Origin: Roseburia sp.
GTDB lineage: Bacteria; Bacillota; Clostridia; Lachnospirales; Lachnospiraceae
DNA: 41,596 nucleotides
Assembly (NCBI GenBank): GCA_003483745.1
Contig: DMYD01000038.1
Coordinates: 1 to 41,596 of the forward strand
Direction: 5' to 3'
Shown here piece after piece: positions 31,190 through 40,006 of this stretch; position 1 is the first letter of the stretch, and every line of letters starts with the position of its first letter. Under the pieces are notes generated by a model. That model was not told where the DNA came from. It made no database searches and saw only the letters and a list, made by a program, of their open reading frames with translations. A program made the translations under genes and the position numbers.

Positions 31190-32491
31190 GTGTCAGATAT
31201 GTTATTAACAGCATACAATGGTGCTATTTTAGGACCAATTGCCAAAGTACTTGGTTGGGTAATGAATGGTATTTATGCGTTGATGTCAATGATCGGTATT
31301 GAGAATGTTGGCCTTTCCATCATTATCTTTACAATTGTGATTTATGCAATTTTATTTCCGTTAACTTACAAACAGCAGAAGTTTTCAAAGTTATCACAGA
31401 AGATGCAGCCTGAGTTACAGGCAATCCAAAAAAAATATAACGGAAAAAAGGACCAGGCATCCATGATGGCAATGCAGGAAGAAACACAGGCAGTATATGA
31501 GAAATATGGTGTTTCCATGATGGGAAGCTGTGTTCAGATGCTGATCCAGATGCCATTATTATTTGCTCTTTACCGTGTATTTTTAAATGTTCCGGCATAC
31601 GTATCCGGCGTAAAAAATAATTTCACACCATTGGTTAATGAAATTATGGCAACAAGCGGTTATCAGGATAAGATGACACAGCTTGTCACAGATTTAAGAG
31701 TTATGACACAGCCGGCAGCGGATTTTACAGTATCAGATCCGACGGCACTTTCTAACTCAATTGTTGATGTTTTATATAAAATGAATTCAAATGGATGGGA
31801 GACTTTAAAGAACGCATTTCCATCTTTAGCGGATACCATCAATAATACTTATAATACGGTTTCACATGTAAATAATTTTTTAGGACTGAATATTTCAGAT
31901 ACTCCATGGCAGGTAATGACAACAAACTTTGCATCACATAACTTTTTATTCGTAGTGCTTGCATTGCTTGTACCAGTTATTTCTTATCTGACTCAGGTGC
32001 TTAATATTAAACTGATGCCGCAGGCAGCTTCGTCTAACGGAAATGGTGACAATGATATGGCTGCACAGCAGATGAAAATGATGAACCGTACTATGCCGAT
32101 CTTTTCATTTGTAATGTGTTTTACCGTTCCGGTAGGTCTTGGTATTTACTGGATTGCCGGTGCAGTAGTACGAAGCGTTCAGCAGTTCTTCTTAAATAAA
32201 CATTTTGAGAAGATTAATCTTGAGGATATTATTAAGAAAAATCAGGAAAAAGCAAAGAAGAAACGTGAAAAAATGGGAATCGCTGAAAATCAGATTTCCA
32301 ATGCTGCGAAGATCAATACAAGAAAAATTGAAGAACCAAAAAAAGAAGAGAAAAAGTCTAACATGAGCGAAACACAGCGCGAGCTTGAATTAGAGAAAGC
32401 AAATGCTGCAAAAGCAAAGGCAAAGGCCGGAAGTATGGCTGCGAAAGCAAATATGGTCCGCGATTTTAATGAGAAAAACAGCAGAAAATAA
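31190..32491 (+). CDS. yidC: Membrane protein insertase YidC/Oxa1 family
   Basis: This 433-residue membrane insertase starts at GTG 31190, 9 bases after GGAGG; an ATG three codons later would be too far from it. Five membrane segments lie at about 18-40, 42-62, 112-130, 235-265 and 300-330. The conserved hydrophilic-groove arginine is not certain from inspection. It lacks the lipoprotein cysteine typical of Bacillus SpoIIIJ. A ~100-residue Lys/Glu/Ala-rich cytoplasmic tail (EKAKKKREKM onward) would contact the ribosome. It inserts membrane proteins alone or with SecYEG. Confidence 0.95.
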   Translation: MSDMLLTAYNGAILGPIAKVLGWVMNGIYALMSMIGIENVGLSIIIFTIVIYAILFPLTYKQQKFSKLSQKMQPELQAIQKKYNGKKDQASMMAMQEETQAVYEKYGVSMMGSCVQMLIQMPLLFALYRVFLNVPAYVSGVKNNFTPLVNEIMATSGYQDKMTQLVTDLRVMTQPAADFTVSDPTALSNSIVDVLYKMNSNGWETLKNAFPSLADTINNTYNTVSHVNNFLGLNISDTPWQVMTTNFASHNFLFVVLALLVPVISYLTQVLNIKLMPQAASSNGNGDNDMAAQQMKMMNRTMPIFSFVMCFTVPVGLGIYWIAGAVVRSVQQFFLNKHFEKINLEDIIKKNQEKAKKKREKMGIAENQISNAAKINTRKIEEPKKEEKKSNMSETQRELELEKANAAKAKAKAGSMAAKANMVRDFNEKNSRK

Positions 32492-32513
32492 TAAGAAAGG
32501 ATAGGGGTTTGGA

Positions 32514-33140
32514 ATGGAATACATTGAAATTTCAGCAAAAACAGTCGATGAAGCAATCACAGAAGCACTGGTAAAACTGGGGACAACCAGTGACAGAATC
32601 GAATATGAGATCGTTGAAAAAGGAAATAACGGATTTCTTGGCATCGGGAGAAAAGATGCAGTTATTAAAGTAAGAAAAAAATATTCTGTGAATGACGACA
32701 TCAAAGATTTCTTAAATAAAGTATTTGAAGCGATGGACTTAAAGGTTGAAATCGTCATGACTGCAGAGGAAAACAGCAATGTCATTAATGTTGACTTAAA
32801 GGGTGATGACATGGGTGTTCTGATCGGAAAAAGAGGACAGACTTTAGATTCTCTCCAGTATCTGACAAATCTTGCTGTCAATAAAAATGCAGAAAGTTTT
32901 GTAAAAGTAAAAATTGATACTGAAGATTACCGCAAGAGAAGAAGAGAGACTTTAGAAAATCTTGCAAAGAATATTGCATACAAGGTAAAGAGAACAAAAC
33001 GTCCTGTTTCTTTAGAGCCAATGAATCCTTATGAGAGAAGAGTGATTCATTCTACCTTGCAAAATGATAAATTCGTGACGACACACAGCGAGGGAGATGA
33101 GCCTTATCGTCATGTTGTTGTTACATTAAAGAGACAGTAA
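32514..33140 (+). CDS. jag: RNA-binding protein Jag (KhpB)
   Basis: This 208-residue protein has three parts: an N-terminal Jag_N domain (EYIEISAKTVDEAITEAL, GFLGIGRKDAVI), a type II KH domain with the GxxG loop GKRG (MGVLIGKRGQTLDSLQYL) and a C-terminal R3H domain (PYERRVIHSTLQ, VTTHSEGDEPYRHVVV). In streptococci KhpB pairs with KhpA and affects cell elongation and division through RNA binding. It follows yidC by 22 bases with a ribosome site (AGAAAGGA), and a strong terminator follows. Confidence 0.94.
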   Translation: MEYIEISAKTVDEAITEALVKLGTTSDRIEYEIVEKGNNGFLGIGRKDAVIKVRKKYSVNDDIKDFLNKVFEAMDLKVEIVMTAEENSNVINVDLKGDDMGVLIGKRGQTLDSLQYLTNLAVNKNAESFVKVKIDTEDYRKRRRETLENLAKNIAYKVKRTKRPVSLEPMNPYERRVIHSTLQNDKFVTTHSEGDEPYRHVVVTLKRQ

Positions 33141-33174
33141 ACCGGTTTTCATCCGTGTGTGATGAATGACACAG

Positions 33175-33217
33175 AAAAATTCGTGGCGGATCAAGAAAAC
33201 GTCCACGAATTTTTTTG
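33175..33217 (+). terminator. Terminator after jag
   Basis: The 12-bp stem AAAAATTCGTGG/CCACGAATTTTT (33175-33186 with 33203-33214) ends in a seven-T run. It closes the rpmH-to-jag operon, so mnmE is expected to have its own promoter or to depend on read-through. Confidence 0.93.
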
Positions 33218-33222
33218 TATAT

Positions 33223-33296
33223 AGAAATGAGAGATCAATGTGAAAAATAAACTCGATTGCTTATTTTTCGCAACAAGTTGCTCAGAAATGAGGGAT
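33223..33296 (+). repeat. Hairpin cassette with duplicated ribosome-site segment, mnmE leader
   Basis: AGAAATGAGAGAT (33223-33235) and AGAAATGAGGGAT (33284-33296) match at 12 of 13 bases, and the second holds the mnmE Shine-Dalgarno. Between them lie 48 bases with GTGAAAAATAA/TTATTTTTCGC and GCAAC/GTTGC stems. Here the cassette is on the plus strand, in the sense orientation of mnmE, so orientation follows the gene rather than the chromosome. Confidence 0.7.
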
Positions 33297-33297
33297 T

Positions 33298-34671
33298 ATG
33301 AGAACAGATACGATCGCTGCGATTGCAACAGCTATGTCAAGTTCAGGAATTGGTATAATAAGGATCAGCGGGGATGAATCAGTCGAGATTGTAGACCGCA
33401 TTTTTTCAATGAAAAACGAAAAAAAATTATCTGATATGCCGACACATACGATCCATTATGGTCACATCAAAGATGGAGATGAAGTGATCGATGAAGTTAT
33501 GGTGGTATTGATGCGTGCACCGAAAAGTTACACAAAGGAAGATACCGTTGAGATTGACTGTCACGGCGGTGTGTATGTCATGAAGCGTGTACTTGAAACG
33601 GTAATCAAATATGGTGCGCGTCCGGCAGAGCCGGGAGAGTTTACAAAACGGGCTTTTTTAAATGGCCGGATTGATCTTGCACAGGCAGAGTCTGTCATAG
33701 ATATTATTCATGCAAAAAATGAATTTGCATTAAAGAGTTCAGAACAGCAGCTTTCCGGTTCACTTTCGATTGAAGTGAAAACAGTACGTGAAAAATTATT
33801 GCATGAGATTGCATTCATTGAATCTGCATTAGATGACCCGGAGCATATCAGCTTAGATGGATATCCGGAGACACTTCATGGAATTGTAGAAGCGGCAGAA
33901 AAAGAGATTCAGAAACTTCTTGCAAACAGTGACAATGGAAAGATTTTAAAAGAGGGTATCTCTACTGTAATTATTGGAAAGCCAAATGCCGGAAAGTCTT
34001 CTCTTTTAAACACACTTGTTGGAGAGGAACGTGCTATTGTTACTGATATTGCAGGAACAACGCGGGATGTGCTTGAAGAGCAGATCAATTTGAATGGAAT
34101 CATTTTAAATGTGATTGATACAGCAGGAATCCGTGAAACAGATGATGTTGTTGAAAAAATTGGTGTGGACCGTGCAAAGAAATATTTAAATGAGGCAGAC
34201 CTTGTAATTTATGTTGTCGATACTTCAACACAGTTAGATGAAAATGATTACGAAATCATGGATCTTTTAAAGGACAGAAAAGCAATCATTCTTTTAAATA
34301 AGTCAGATCTTACACCGGTTACCGATGGTGGATCAATCAGACAGCACCTGGATAAAAAGATGATTGCAGTCTCCGCAAAAGAACAGACTGGAATTGAGGA
34401 ACTTGAGGAAACAATTCGCGAGATGTTTTTCACAGGGGAAGTTACATTTAACGATGAAGTGTATATTACAAATATTCGTCATAAAACTGCTTTACAGGAA
34501 GCATTGAATAGTTTAAATTTAGTGGTGCAGAGTATTTTAGACGGAATGCCGGAGGATTTTTATTCCATTGATCTGATGAATGCATATGAGGAATTGGGAA
34601 GCATCATTGGTGAGGCGGTCGAAGATGATCTGGTAAATGAGATATTTAGTAAGTTTTGTATGGGAAAATAA
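33298..34671 (+). CDS. mnmE: tRNA uridine-5-carboxymethylaminomethyl modification GTPase MnmE
   Basis: This 457-residue GTPase has an N-terminal folate-binding domain (DTIAAIATA through GEFTKRAFLNGRIDLAQAE) and a helical domain. The inserted G domain carries GKPNAGKSSLLN, DIAGTTRD, DTAGIRE and NKSD. The C-terminus FCMGK matches the invariant C(I/M)GK that makes up the catalytic Cys motif. With MnmG it modifies U34 of certain tRNAs. A ribosome site (AGGGAT) precedes the start, within the duplicated leader segment. mnmG follows after 211 bases of repeats. Confidence 0.97.
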   Translation: MRTDTIAAIATAMSSSGIGIIRISGDESVEIVDRIFSMKNEKKLSDMPTHTIHYGHIKDGDEVIDEVMVVLMRAPKSYTKEDTVEIDCHGGVYVMKRVLETVIKYGARPAEPGEFTKRAFLNGRIDLAQAESVIDIIHAKNEFALKSSEQQLSGSLSIEVKTVREKLLHEIAFIESALDDPEHISLDGYPETLHGIVEAAEKEIQKLLANSDNGKILKEGISTVIIGKPNAGKSSLLNTLVGEERAIVTDIAGTTRDVLEEQINLNGIILNVIDTAGIRETDDVVEKIGVDRAKKYLNEADLVIYVVDTSTQLDENDYEIMDLLKDRKAIILLNKSDLTPVTDGGSIRQHLDKKMIAVSAKEQTGIEELEETIREMFFTGEVTFNDEVYITNIRHKTALQEALNSLNLVVQSILDGMPEDFYSIDLMNAYEELGSIIGEAVEDDLVNEIFSKFCMGK

Positions 34672-34696
34672 TTGGCACCAGTGGGTGCCAATTATT
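34667..34696 (+). terminator. Hairpin overlapping the mnmE stop codon
   Basis: A perfect 13-bp stem AATAATTGGCACC/GGTGCCAATTATT with a 4-base loop begins just before the TAA stop. No T-run follows, so it may be an RNA-stability or attenuation element instead of a full terminator. Confidence 0.5.
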
Positions 34697-34702
34697 GGAA
34701 GA

Positions 34703-34833
34703 ATGCAAAAGCAGCATTCTTCCGGCGTGTTGGCAAGAACTGTAAGAAATGCAAAAGCAGCATTCTTCCGGCGTGTTGGCAAGAACTGTAAGAAATACAA
34801 AAAGCAGCAAGAGTAGCATTTGTTGGCACAAGA
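34703..34833. repeat. 46-bp tandem repeat in the mnmE-mnmG gap
   Basis: Two identical 46-bp units (34703-34748 and 34749-34794, beginning AATGCAAAAGCAGCATTCTT) are followed by a diverged partial third to about 34833. The first unit also forms GAAGAATGC/GCATTCTTC with the preceding bases. No convincing coding content exists on either strand, and the gap probably belongs to the mnmE-mnmG transcript. Confidence 0.85.
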
Positions 34834-34882
34834 AAATATGTGGTTTTGTTTTAAGATAATGTAGTAGAAAGAAGGATAAAAG

Positions 34883-36859
34883 ATGCCTGCGATTGAAGAA
34901 AATTATGATGTGGTAGTTGTGGGTGCAGGACATGCCGGATGTGAGGCGGCATTGGCATGTGCAAGACTTGGATTAGAGACGATTATTTTTACGGTCAGTG
35001 TGGACAGTATTGCGATGATGCCTTGTAATCCAAATATTGGAGGAAGTTCTAAAGGTCATCTCGTGAGAGAAATTGATGCACTTGGCGGGCAGATGGGAAT
35101 TAACATTGACAAGACATTTATCCAGTCGAAGATGTTAAATAAATCCAAGGGTCCGGCGGTCCATTCCCTGCGTGCACAGGCAGATAAAGTGAATTACAGC
35201 ATGGAGATGCGGAAAACGCTTCAGAACACAGAGCATCTTACAATCCGGCAGGCAGAAGTAGCGGAAATTATTACGATTCCGGTAAATTCAGATAATTCGG
35301 GGAAAAACGCAGCTGCGGATAAAAAAGATGGACAGGTCGTAGAAATAGGTGGTGAACTTCAGAAAATTACTGGTGTAAAGACGGTTTCTGGTGGAGTTTA
35401 TCACTGTAAGGCAGTTGTACTTTGTACAGGAACTTATTTAAGAGCACGCTGCCTGACGGGAGAGATGATCACTTATACCGGACCGAATGGTCTGATGGCA
35501 GCAAATCATCTTACGGATTCCTTGAAAGCGCATGGAATTGAGATGTTTCGTTTTAAGACGGGAACACCTGCAAGAGTAGATAAGCGTTCCTTAGATTTTT
35601 CAAAAATGCAGGAACAAAAAGGGGATGAGAGGGTAGTCCCATTTTCGTTTACAACAAACCCGGATGATGTACAGATCGATCAGGTTTCCTGCTGGCTGAC
35701 GTATACGAATCCAAAGACGCATGAGATTATCCGTGCAAATCTGGATCGTTCTCCGATTTATGCCGGAATCATAGAGGGAACCGGTCCGCGTTACTGCCCG
35801 TCAATTGAGGATAAAGTAGTAAAATTTGCGGACAAGGACCGTCATCAGATTTTCATTGAGCCGGAGGGTATCAATACCAATGAAATGTACGTTGGTGGTA
35901 TGTCATCTTCACTGCCTGAGGATGTTCAGCATGAGATGTATCGTACACTGCCAGGAATGGAGCATGTAAAAATTGTGCGAAATGCATATGCAATTGAGTA
36001 TGACTGCATCAATCCGAATCAGCTGTATGCATCACTGGAATTTAAAAAGATCAAAGGACTTTTTTCCGGAGGACAGTTTAATGGAAGCAGCGGTTATGAG
36101 GAGGCTGCATGCCAGGGTCTGATTGCAGGTATTAATGCAGCTATGAGTATTTTAGGACGAGAACCATTGGTTTTAGACCGCTCGGAGGCTTATATCGGTG
36201 TATTGATCGATGATCTTGTAACAAAAGAAAACCATGAGCCATATCGAATGATGACTTCACGTGCAGAATATCGTTTACTGTTAAGGCAGGATAATGCAGA
36301 TTTGCGGCTGACCAAAAAGGGATATGAAATTGGTTTGATCTCAAAAGAGCGTTATGACTGGGTATGTAAGAAAGAAAAATTGATCGCACAGGAAATCGAA
36401 CGTGTAGCGAAAGTGAAAATTGGTGCAAATAAGAAAGTTCAGGAACTACTGGAAAGCTATGGAAGTATTCCGTTAAATACCGGAACATTTTTAACGGAGC
36501 TGATCCGCAGACCGGAACTGGATTATGATAAACTTGCACCGATCGATCCGGAGCGCCCGGAACTTCCGGCAGAAGTTGCAGAGCAGGTAAATATCAGTAT
36601 TAAATATGATGGTTACATTAAGCGTCAGATGAAGCAGGTGGAAAGTTTCAAGAAGCTTGAAAAGAAAAAGATTCCGGAAAACTTTAATTATGATGATGTA
36701 CCAAGTCTGCGTATTGAGGCACGGCAGAAATTAAAAACCTATTCACCAACTTCAATAGGACAGGCATCCCGTATTTCAGGAGTATCACCGGCAGATGTGT
36801 CAGTGCTGCTTGTGTATATGGAGCAGATGAAGTATCATGAGAAAGAGTCTGCAAACTGA
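34883..36859 (+). CDS. mnmG: tRNA uridine-5-carboxymethylaminomethyl modification enzyme MnmG (GidA)
   Basis: This 658-residue FAD enzyme starts with the dinucleotide fold VVVGAGHAGCEAALACARLG. GGSSKGHLVREIDALGGQMG, GTPARVDKRSLDFS and CPSIEDKVVKF follow, then LFSGGQFNGSSGYEEAACQGLIAG and the C-terminal MnmE-binding helical domain (PTSIGQASRISGVSPADVSVLL). The family's two catalytic cysteine regions are present. A segment near 135-155 (SDNSGKNAAADKKDGQ) looks like a small lineage insertion, making the protein slightly longer than usual. It acts with MnmE on tRNA U34. A ribosome site (AGAAGGA) precedes the ATG. Confidence 0.97.
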   Translation: MPAIEENYDVVVVGAGHAGCEAALACARLGLETIIFTVSVDSIAMMPCNPNIGGSSKGHLVREIDALGGQMGINIDKTFIQSKMLNKSKGPAVHSLRAQADKVNYSMEMRKTLQNTEHLTIRQAEVAEIITIPVNSDNSGKNAAADKKDGQVVEIGGELQKITGVKTVSGGVYHCKAVVLCTGTYLRARCLTGEMITYTGPNGLMAANHLTDSLKAHGIEMFRFKTGTPARVDKRSLDFSKMQEQKGDERVVPFSFTTNPDDVQIDQVSCWLTYTNPKTHEIIRANLDRSPIYAGIIEGTGPRYCPSIEDKVVKFADKDRHQIFIEPEGINTNEMYVGGMSSSLPEDVQHEMYRTLPGMEHVKIVRNAYAIEYDCINPNQLYASLEFKKIKGLFSGGQFNGSSGYEEAACQGLIAGINAAMSILGREPLVLDRSEAYIGVLIDDLVTKENHEPYRMMTSRAEYRLLLRQDNADLRLTKKGYEIGLISKERYDWVCKKEKLIAQEIERVAKVKIGANKKVQELLESYGSIPLNTGTFLTELIRRPELDYDKLAPIDPERPELPAEVAEQVNISIKYDGYIKRQMKQVESFKKLEKKKIPENFNYDDVPSLRIEARQKLKTYSPTSIGQASRISGVSPADVSVLLVYMEQMKYHEKESAN

Positions 36860-36965
36860 TGGAAAGATGAAGCGTATCTGTAACGGTAATGATATTTTAT
36901 AAGAGAAAAAAGTGTATCGGAATATGAGTTTTGGATATGTATATTAAGTGAGAATGGAGATCAGA

Positions 36966-37682
36966 ATGAGTTATAATCTGGAAAAATTTAAAGATGGTTT
37001 AAAAGAACTTCAGATTAAATTAAGTGAGGAGCAGCTCAATCAGTTCCTTAAATATTATGAACTTCTGGTAGAAACCAATAAGGTAATGAACCTGACCGCC
37101 ATCACGGAATTTGATGAGGTGGTGGAAAAGCATTTTTTAGACAGTCTTTCTTTGTGTCGTGTATATGATTTAAAGAGTGATGCTAAGATTTTAGATCTTG
37201 GAACAGGTGCAGGTTTTCCAGGAATCCCACTTAAAATTGCATTTCCAAATTTAGAATTAGTGCTTGCTGATTCCTTAAACAAAAGAATTAAGTTTTTAAA
37301 CCAGGTGATTGATGAACTGAACCTGAGAGATATTACAGCTGTGCATGCAAGAGCAGAAGAACTTGGAAAAAATAAAGAATACAGAGAGCAGTTTGATTTG
37401 TGTGTTTCACGGGCGGTTGCAAATCTTTCATCCCTTAGTGAATACTGTATTCCTTTTGTGAAGGTTGGTGGAAAATTTATTTCCTATAAATCCGGCAGCA
37501 TTGAGGAAGAAGTAGCGGAAGCAAAGAAGGCAGTTTTTGTTCTGGGTGGAGAAGTAGCAGATGTTTATAAGTTTGATCTGTATGAACAGAAAAGATCTTT
37601 TGTTGTAATCAGGAAAGAAAAACATACGCCAAAGACATATCCAAGAAAAGCAGGTACTCCGACGAAGGAGCCGCTGCATTAG
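36966..37682 (+). CDS. rsmG: 16S rRNA (guanine-527-N7)-methyltransferase RsmG
   Basis: This 238-residue SAM-dependent enzyme has motif I ILDLGTGAGFPGIPLKIAFP and the downstream motif VSRAVANLSSLSEYCIPFVK. It methylates G527 of 16S rRNA (E. coli numbering). I take ATG 36966 as start because GGAG lies 6 bases upstream; a GTG six codons earlier (36948) has no ribosome site. The basic C-terminus (YPRKAGTPTKEPLH) is often seen in Clostridia. It follows mnmG by about 100 bases and ends the conserved gene block. Confidence 0.96.
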   Translation: MSYNLEKFKDGLKELQIKLSEEQLNQFLKYYELLVETNKVMNLTAITEFDEVVEKHFLDSLSLCRVYDLKSDAKILDLGTGAGFPGIPLKIAFPNLELVLADSLNKRIKFLNQVIDELNLRDITAVHARAEELGKNKEYREQFDLCVSRAVANLSSLSEYCIPFVKVGGKFISYKSGSIEEEVAEAKKAVFVLGGEVADVYKFDLYEQKRSFVVIRKEKHTPKTYPRKAGTPTKEPLH

Positions 37683-37702
37683 AATATGAATGATAAAAGA
37701 AG

Positions 37703-37817
37703 GACACTATGCAGAAAAACATAGTGTCATAAATAGAAAAAAGAACACTTTGCAAGAAAACATAGTGTTTTTATTTATCAGAAAAGTGACTGTAGGAAAT
37801 TCCAACAGTCACTTTTT
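37703..37817. terminator. Three successive hairpin terminators between convergent genes
   Basis: The stems are GACACTATG/CATAGTGTC (37703-37728), AACACTTTG/CATAGTGTT followed by TTTTA (37744-37773), and AAAAGTGACTGT/ACAGTCACTTTT followed by a T-run (37782-37817). The last works on both strands and separates plus-strand rsmG from the minus-strand hydrolase. The first two share a GAACACT/CATAGTGT core and look like a duplication. Confidence 0.9.
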
Positions 37818-37829
37818 TGTATACAGGTA

Positions 37830-38801
37830 TTATTTTTTTTCATGTTCCAACAGCATTCGGATTACTTCTGCTAATTTATCCGGAGCTTCTAATTGTGGAA
37901 GATGTTTTACATTGGAAATATATGCAGTTTCAATCATGGAATTCTGCTTTGCATAGCAAGTTACAATCTGAACAGAATCCGGATTGCTTCTGCTTTCCAC
38001 AACATAGAATGGAATGGAAAGTTTTTTGAGTGCATGTAAAATGCAATTATCGGTATACTGACCTTCCATGCTTGCCATTAGATATTTTCCGTGGCTGCCA
38101 TTCATGTGGGATGCTTCATAGTATGCATCTAACATTTTGGAAGAGGCAAGCTGTGGCTTATTAAAATATTCCGTATAAAATAATTTCTGGATATTTTTTT
38201 CATGTGTTTTTATGTTGTAAATAAATGTTCCGAGAATCGGAACCTCCAGTAATGTCTTCTTTAAAGTGGAAGAGTTACTTGGCGTGCGGTTAAATTTTTC
38301 AGGCATTGGCGGATTGATCGCAATGATTTTGTGGAAGAGATGGTTATTCATATTTTCTGCCAATGTCACAAATGAAACGGAAGCACCAGTTGAAATTACT
38401 GTTGGTGTGTCTTTGATGACTTCCTTCACAAAATCCGTAATAAGCTGAACATATAAGTAGTTAGTGTAGGTCAGATAAGGTTTATCTGAACGACCACAGC
38501 CTAAGAGATCGATCGTGTATACCGTATGCTGTTTTTCAAGTTTTTTTGCAAAACGACACCATTCATAAGAAGAACTGAGTGGACTAAGATCATGTATCAA
38601 TAAAACAGGTGTCCCAGAGCCGCGTTTCGTGTAATATATTTTTCCGTTTTTCCAATCAAAATAATTACCATTTTCCGTCTTTAATATATTTTTCATTGAA
38701 GCTGTAAAGTCAATGAAACGGTTTACTAAATGAATGGTCCCGGCGGCAAATGCAGTTAACAGAAAAAAGTGTCTGATATTTTTTTTCATACTTTTATTCA
38801 T
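37830..38801 (-). CDS. Membrane-anchored alpha/beta hydrolase
   Basis: This 323-residue protein starts at ATG 38801 (MNKSMKKNIRHF), 5 bases after GGAGG; the longer frame would include the ribosome site. Residues ~8-25 form one membrane segment, so the hydrolase domain is probably outside or membrane-tethered. The fold is seen in PVLLIHDLSP (oxyanion region), IDLLGCGRSDKP, the nucleophile elbow TGASVSF (usual GxSxG with the last Gly replaced by Ser) and the catalytic-His segment NVKHLPQLEAPDKL. The substrate is unknown. It is the only gene in the window transcribed toward the origin, head-on to replication. Confidence 0.85.
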   Translation of the reverse strand: MNKSMKKNIRHFFLLTAFAAGTIHLVNRFIDFTASMKNILKTENGNYFDWKNGKIYYTKRGSGTPVLLIHDLSPLSSSYEWCRFAKKLEKQHTVYTIDLLGCGRSDKPYLTYTNYLYVQLITDFVKEVIKDTPTVISTGASVSFVTLAENMNNHLFHKIIAINPPMPEKFNRTPSNSSTLKKTLLEVPILGTFIYNIKTHEKNIQKLFYTEYFNKPQLASSKMLDAYYEASHMNGSHGKYLMASMEGQYTDNCILHALKKLSIPFYVVESRSNPDSVQIVTCYAKQNSMIETAYISNVKHLPQLEAPDKLAEVIRMLLEHEKK

Positions 38802-38986
38802 AAATGCCTCCATATCTGCCAAAATAACAGGCTTATTTTATAATAATATTATAGCCGCTTTTGCCGTCTTATACAAATTAATTTTTTGATTCGTATAAAT
38901 TTTATCTTTTCAATAAAGTAAATTTATTATACAATAAAAATGGTCTATTATTTATGTAATATAAAACATATGTTCGAAGGAAGTAT

Positions 38987-39991
38987 ATGATAAGTGAATA
39001 TTTAAAAAAATTCCAGTCAGAACTGATAACGAATAAGGAAGAAATTCATAAATCTATTCAGACATTGGAATTGCAGATCAAGGAAAATAAGGCATTTATA
39101 AAACTTTTAAAAGAAGAAAATGATTCAAATTATGAATCGTTCAGTCCAAGGGACATCAATCCAAAGGGCAGGGAACAGATTCAGCATTTAGAAGAACAGC
39201 AGAAGTTTTTGCAGGAACAGTTAGATACCAAAAAAAAAGAATATGCATCCTGTATTGCAAAGTTGAATGAATTAAATGAGGTAATCGCTGAGTTAGAACA
39301 AAAGATAAATGATAGTGATTCTGATATCAGCGATGATATATTTCGTCTGAAATTATTAGAAACACAGGAAAATGAGAGACAGCGTATATCAAGAGAATTG
39401 CATGATTCGACAGTGCAAAATCTTACAAGTCTGGTTCATAAAACGGAATTATGCAGTAAGCTAATTGATATGGACAAGGTCCGGTGTAAGCTGGAATTAA
39501 ATATAATGTCTAAGACTCTACGGGATATTATAAACGACACACGTAATATGATTTATAATTTACGCCCAATGTCGTTCGATGATATTGGATTGGAAGTTAC
39601 AATTAAGCGCGCACTGGAAAAACTAGAGAGCAGTGAAACAAAAAAGATAAATTTTTCGGTAGTTGGTGAATCATATAAAATTAATCCTGTGATCGGAATT
39701 ACTTTGCTAAGAATCATACAGGAAGCTTGCAGCAACGCAATTTGCCATGCAGATTGTTCTATAATAAAGGTTGTATTAAATTATAAACCCGGAACAATGA
39801 TACTTTCTATTGAGGATGATGGAAAAGGATTTGCATATGAAGAGACGGAGTGTAACTGTAAAGCAGATAATTCGGGATTTGGTTTATCTATGATGAAAGA
39901 AAGAGTATATCTTTTGTCCGGGAAAATAGACATTCATTCGAAAATAAATGCAGGAACAAAGATCCAGGTTGAAGTTCCAATTGCCGAATAG
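38987..39991 (+). CDS. DegS/NarX-type cytoplasmic sensor histidine kinase
   Basis: This 334-residue kinase has no membrane segment. The N-terminal ~115 residues form a coiled coil (KLNELNEVIAELEQKIND). The HisKA_3 motif RQRISRELHDSTVQNL gives His139 as phosphorylation site. The HATPase_c domain carries RIIQEACSNAICHA, IEDDGKGF and GFGLSMMKER. The layout resembles Bacillus DegS. It is followed after 15 bases by its response regulator. The signal is unknown, but a coiled-coil sensor with no membrane part implies an intracellular cue or a protein partner. Confidence 0.92.
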   Translation: MISEYLKKFQSELITNKEEIHKSIQTLELQIKENKAFIKLLKEENDSNYESFSPRDINPKGREQIQHLEEQQKFLQEQLDTKKKEYASCIAKLNELNEVIAELEQKINDSDSDISDDIFRLKLLETQENERQRISRELHDSTVQNLTSLVHKTELCSKLIDMDKVRCKLELNIMSKTLRDIINDTRNMIYNLRPMSFDDIGLEVTIKRALEKLESSETKKINFSVVGESYKINPVIGITLLRIIQEACSNAICHADCSIIKVVLNYKPGTMILSIEDDGKGFAYEETECNCKADNSGFGLSMMKERVYLLSGKIDIHSKINAGTKIQVEVPIAE

Positions 39992-40006
39992 GGAGGTACA
40001 TAAAAG

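Noticed and set aside
34537..34933. Minus-strand open frames in the mnmE-mnmG gap, and the 46-bp repeats as a CRISPR
   Set aside because: The frames arise from translating the tandem repeat. Repeat units abut directly, so there are no spacers.
37690..37956. 88-residue plus-strand frame after rsmG
   Set aside because: It reads through three terminator hairpins and the antisense of the hydrolase.
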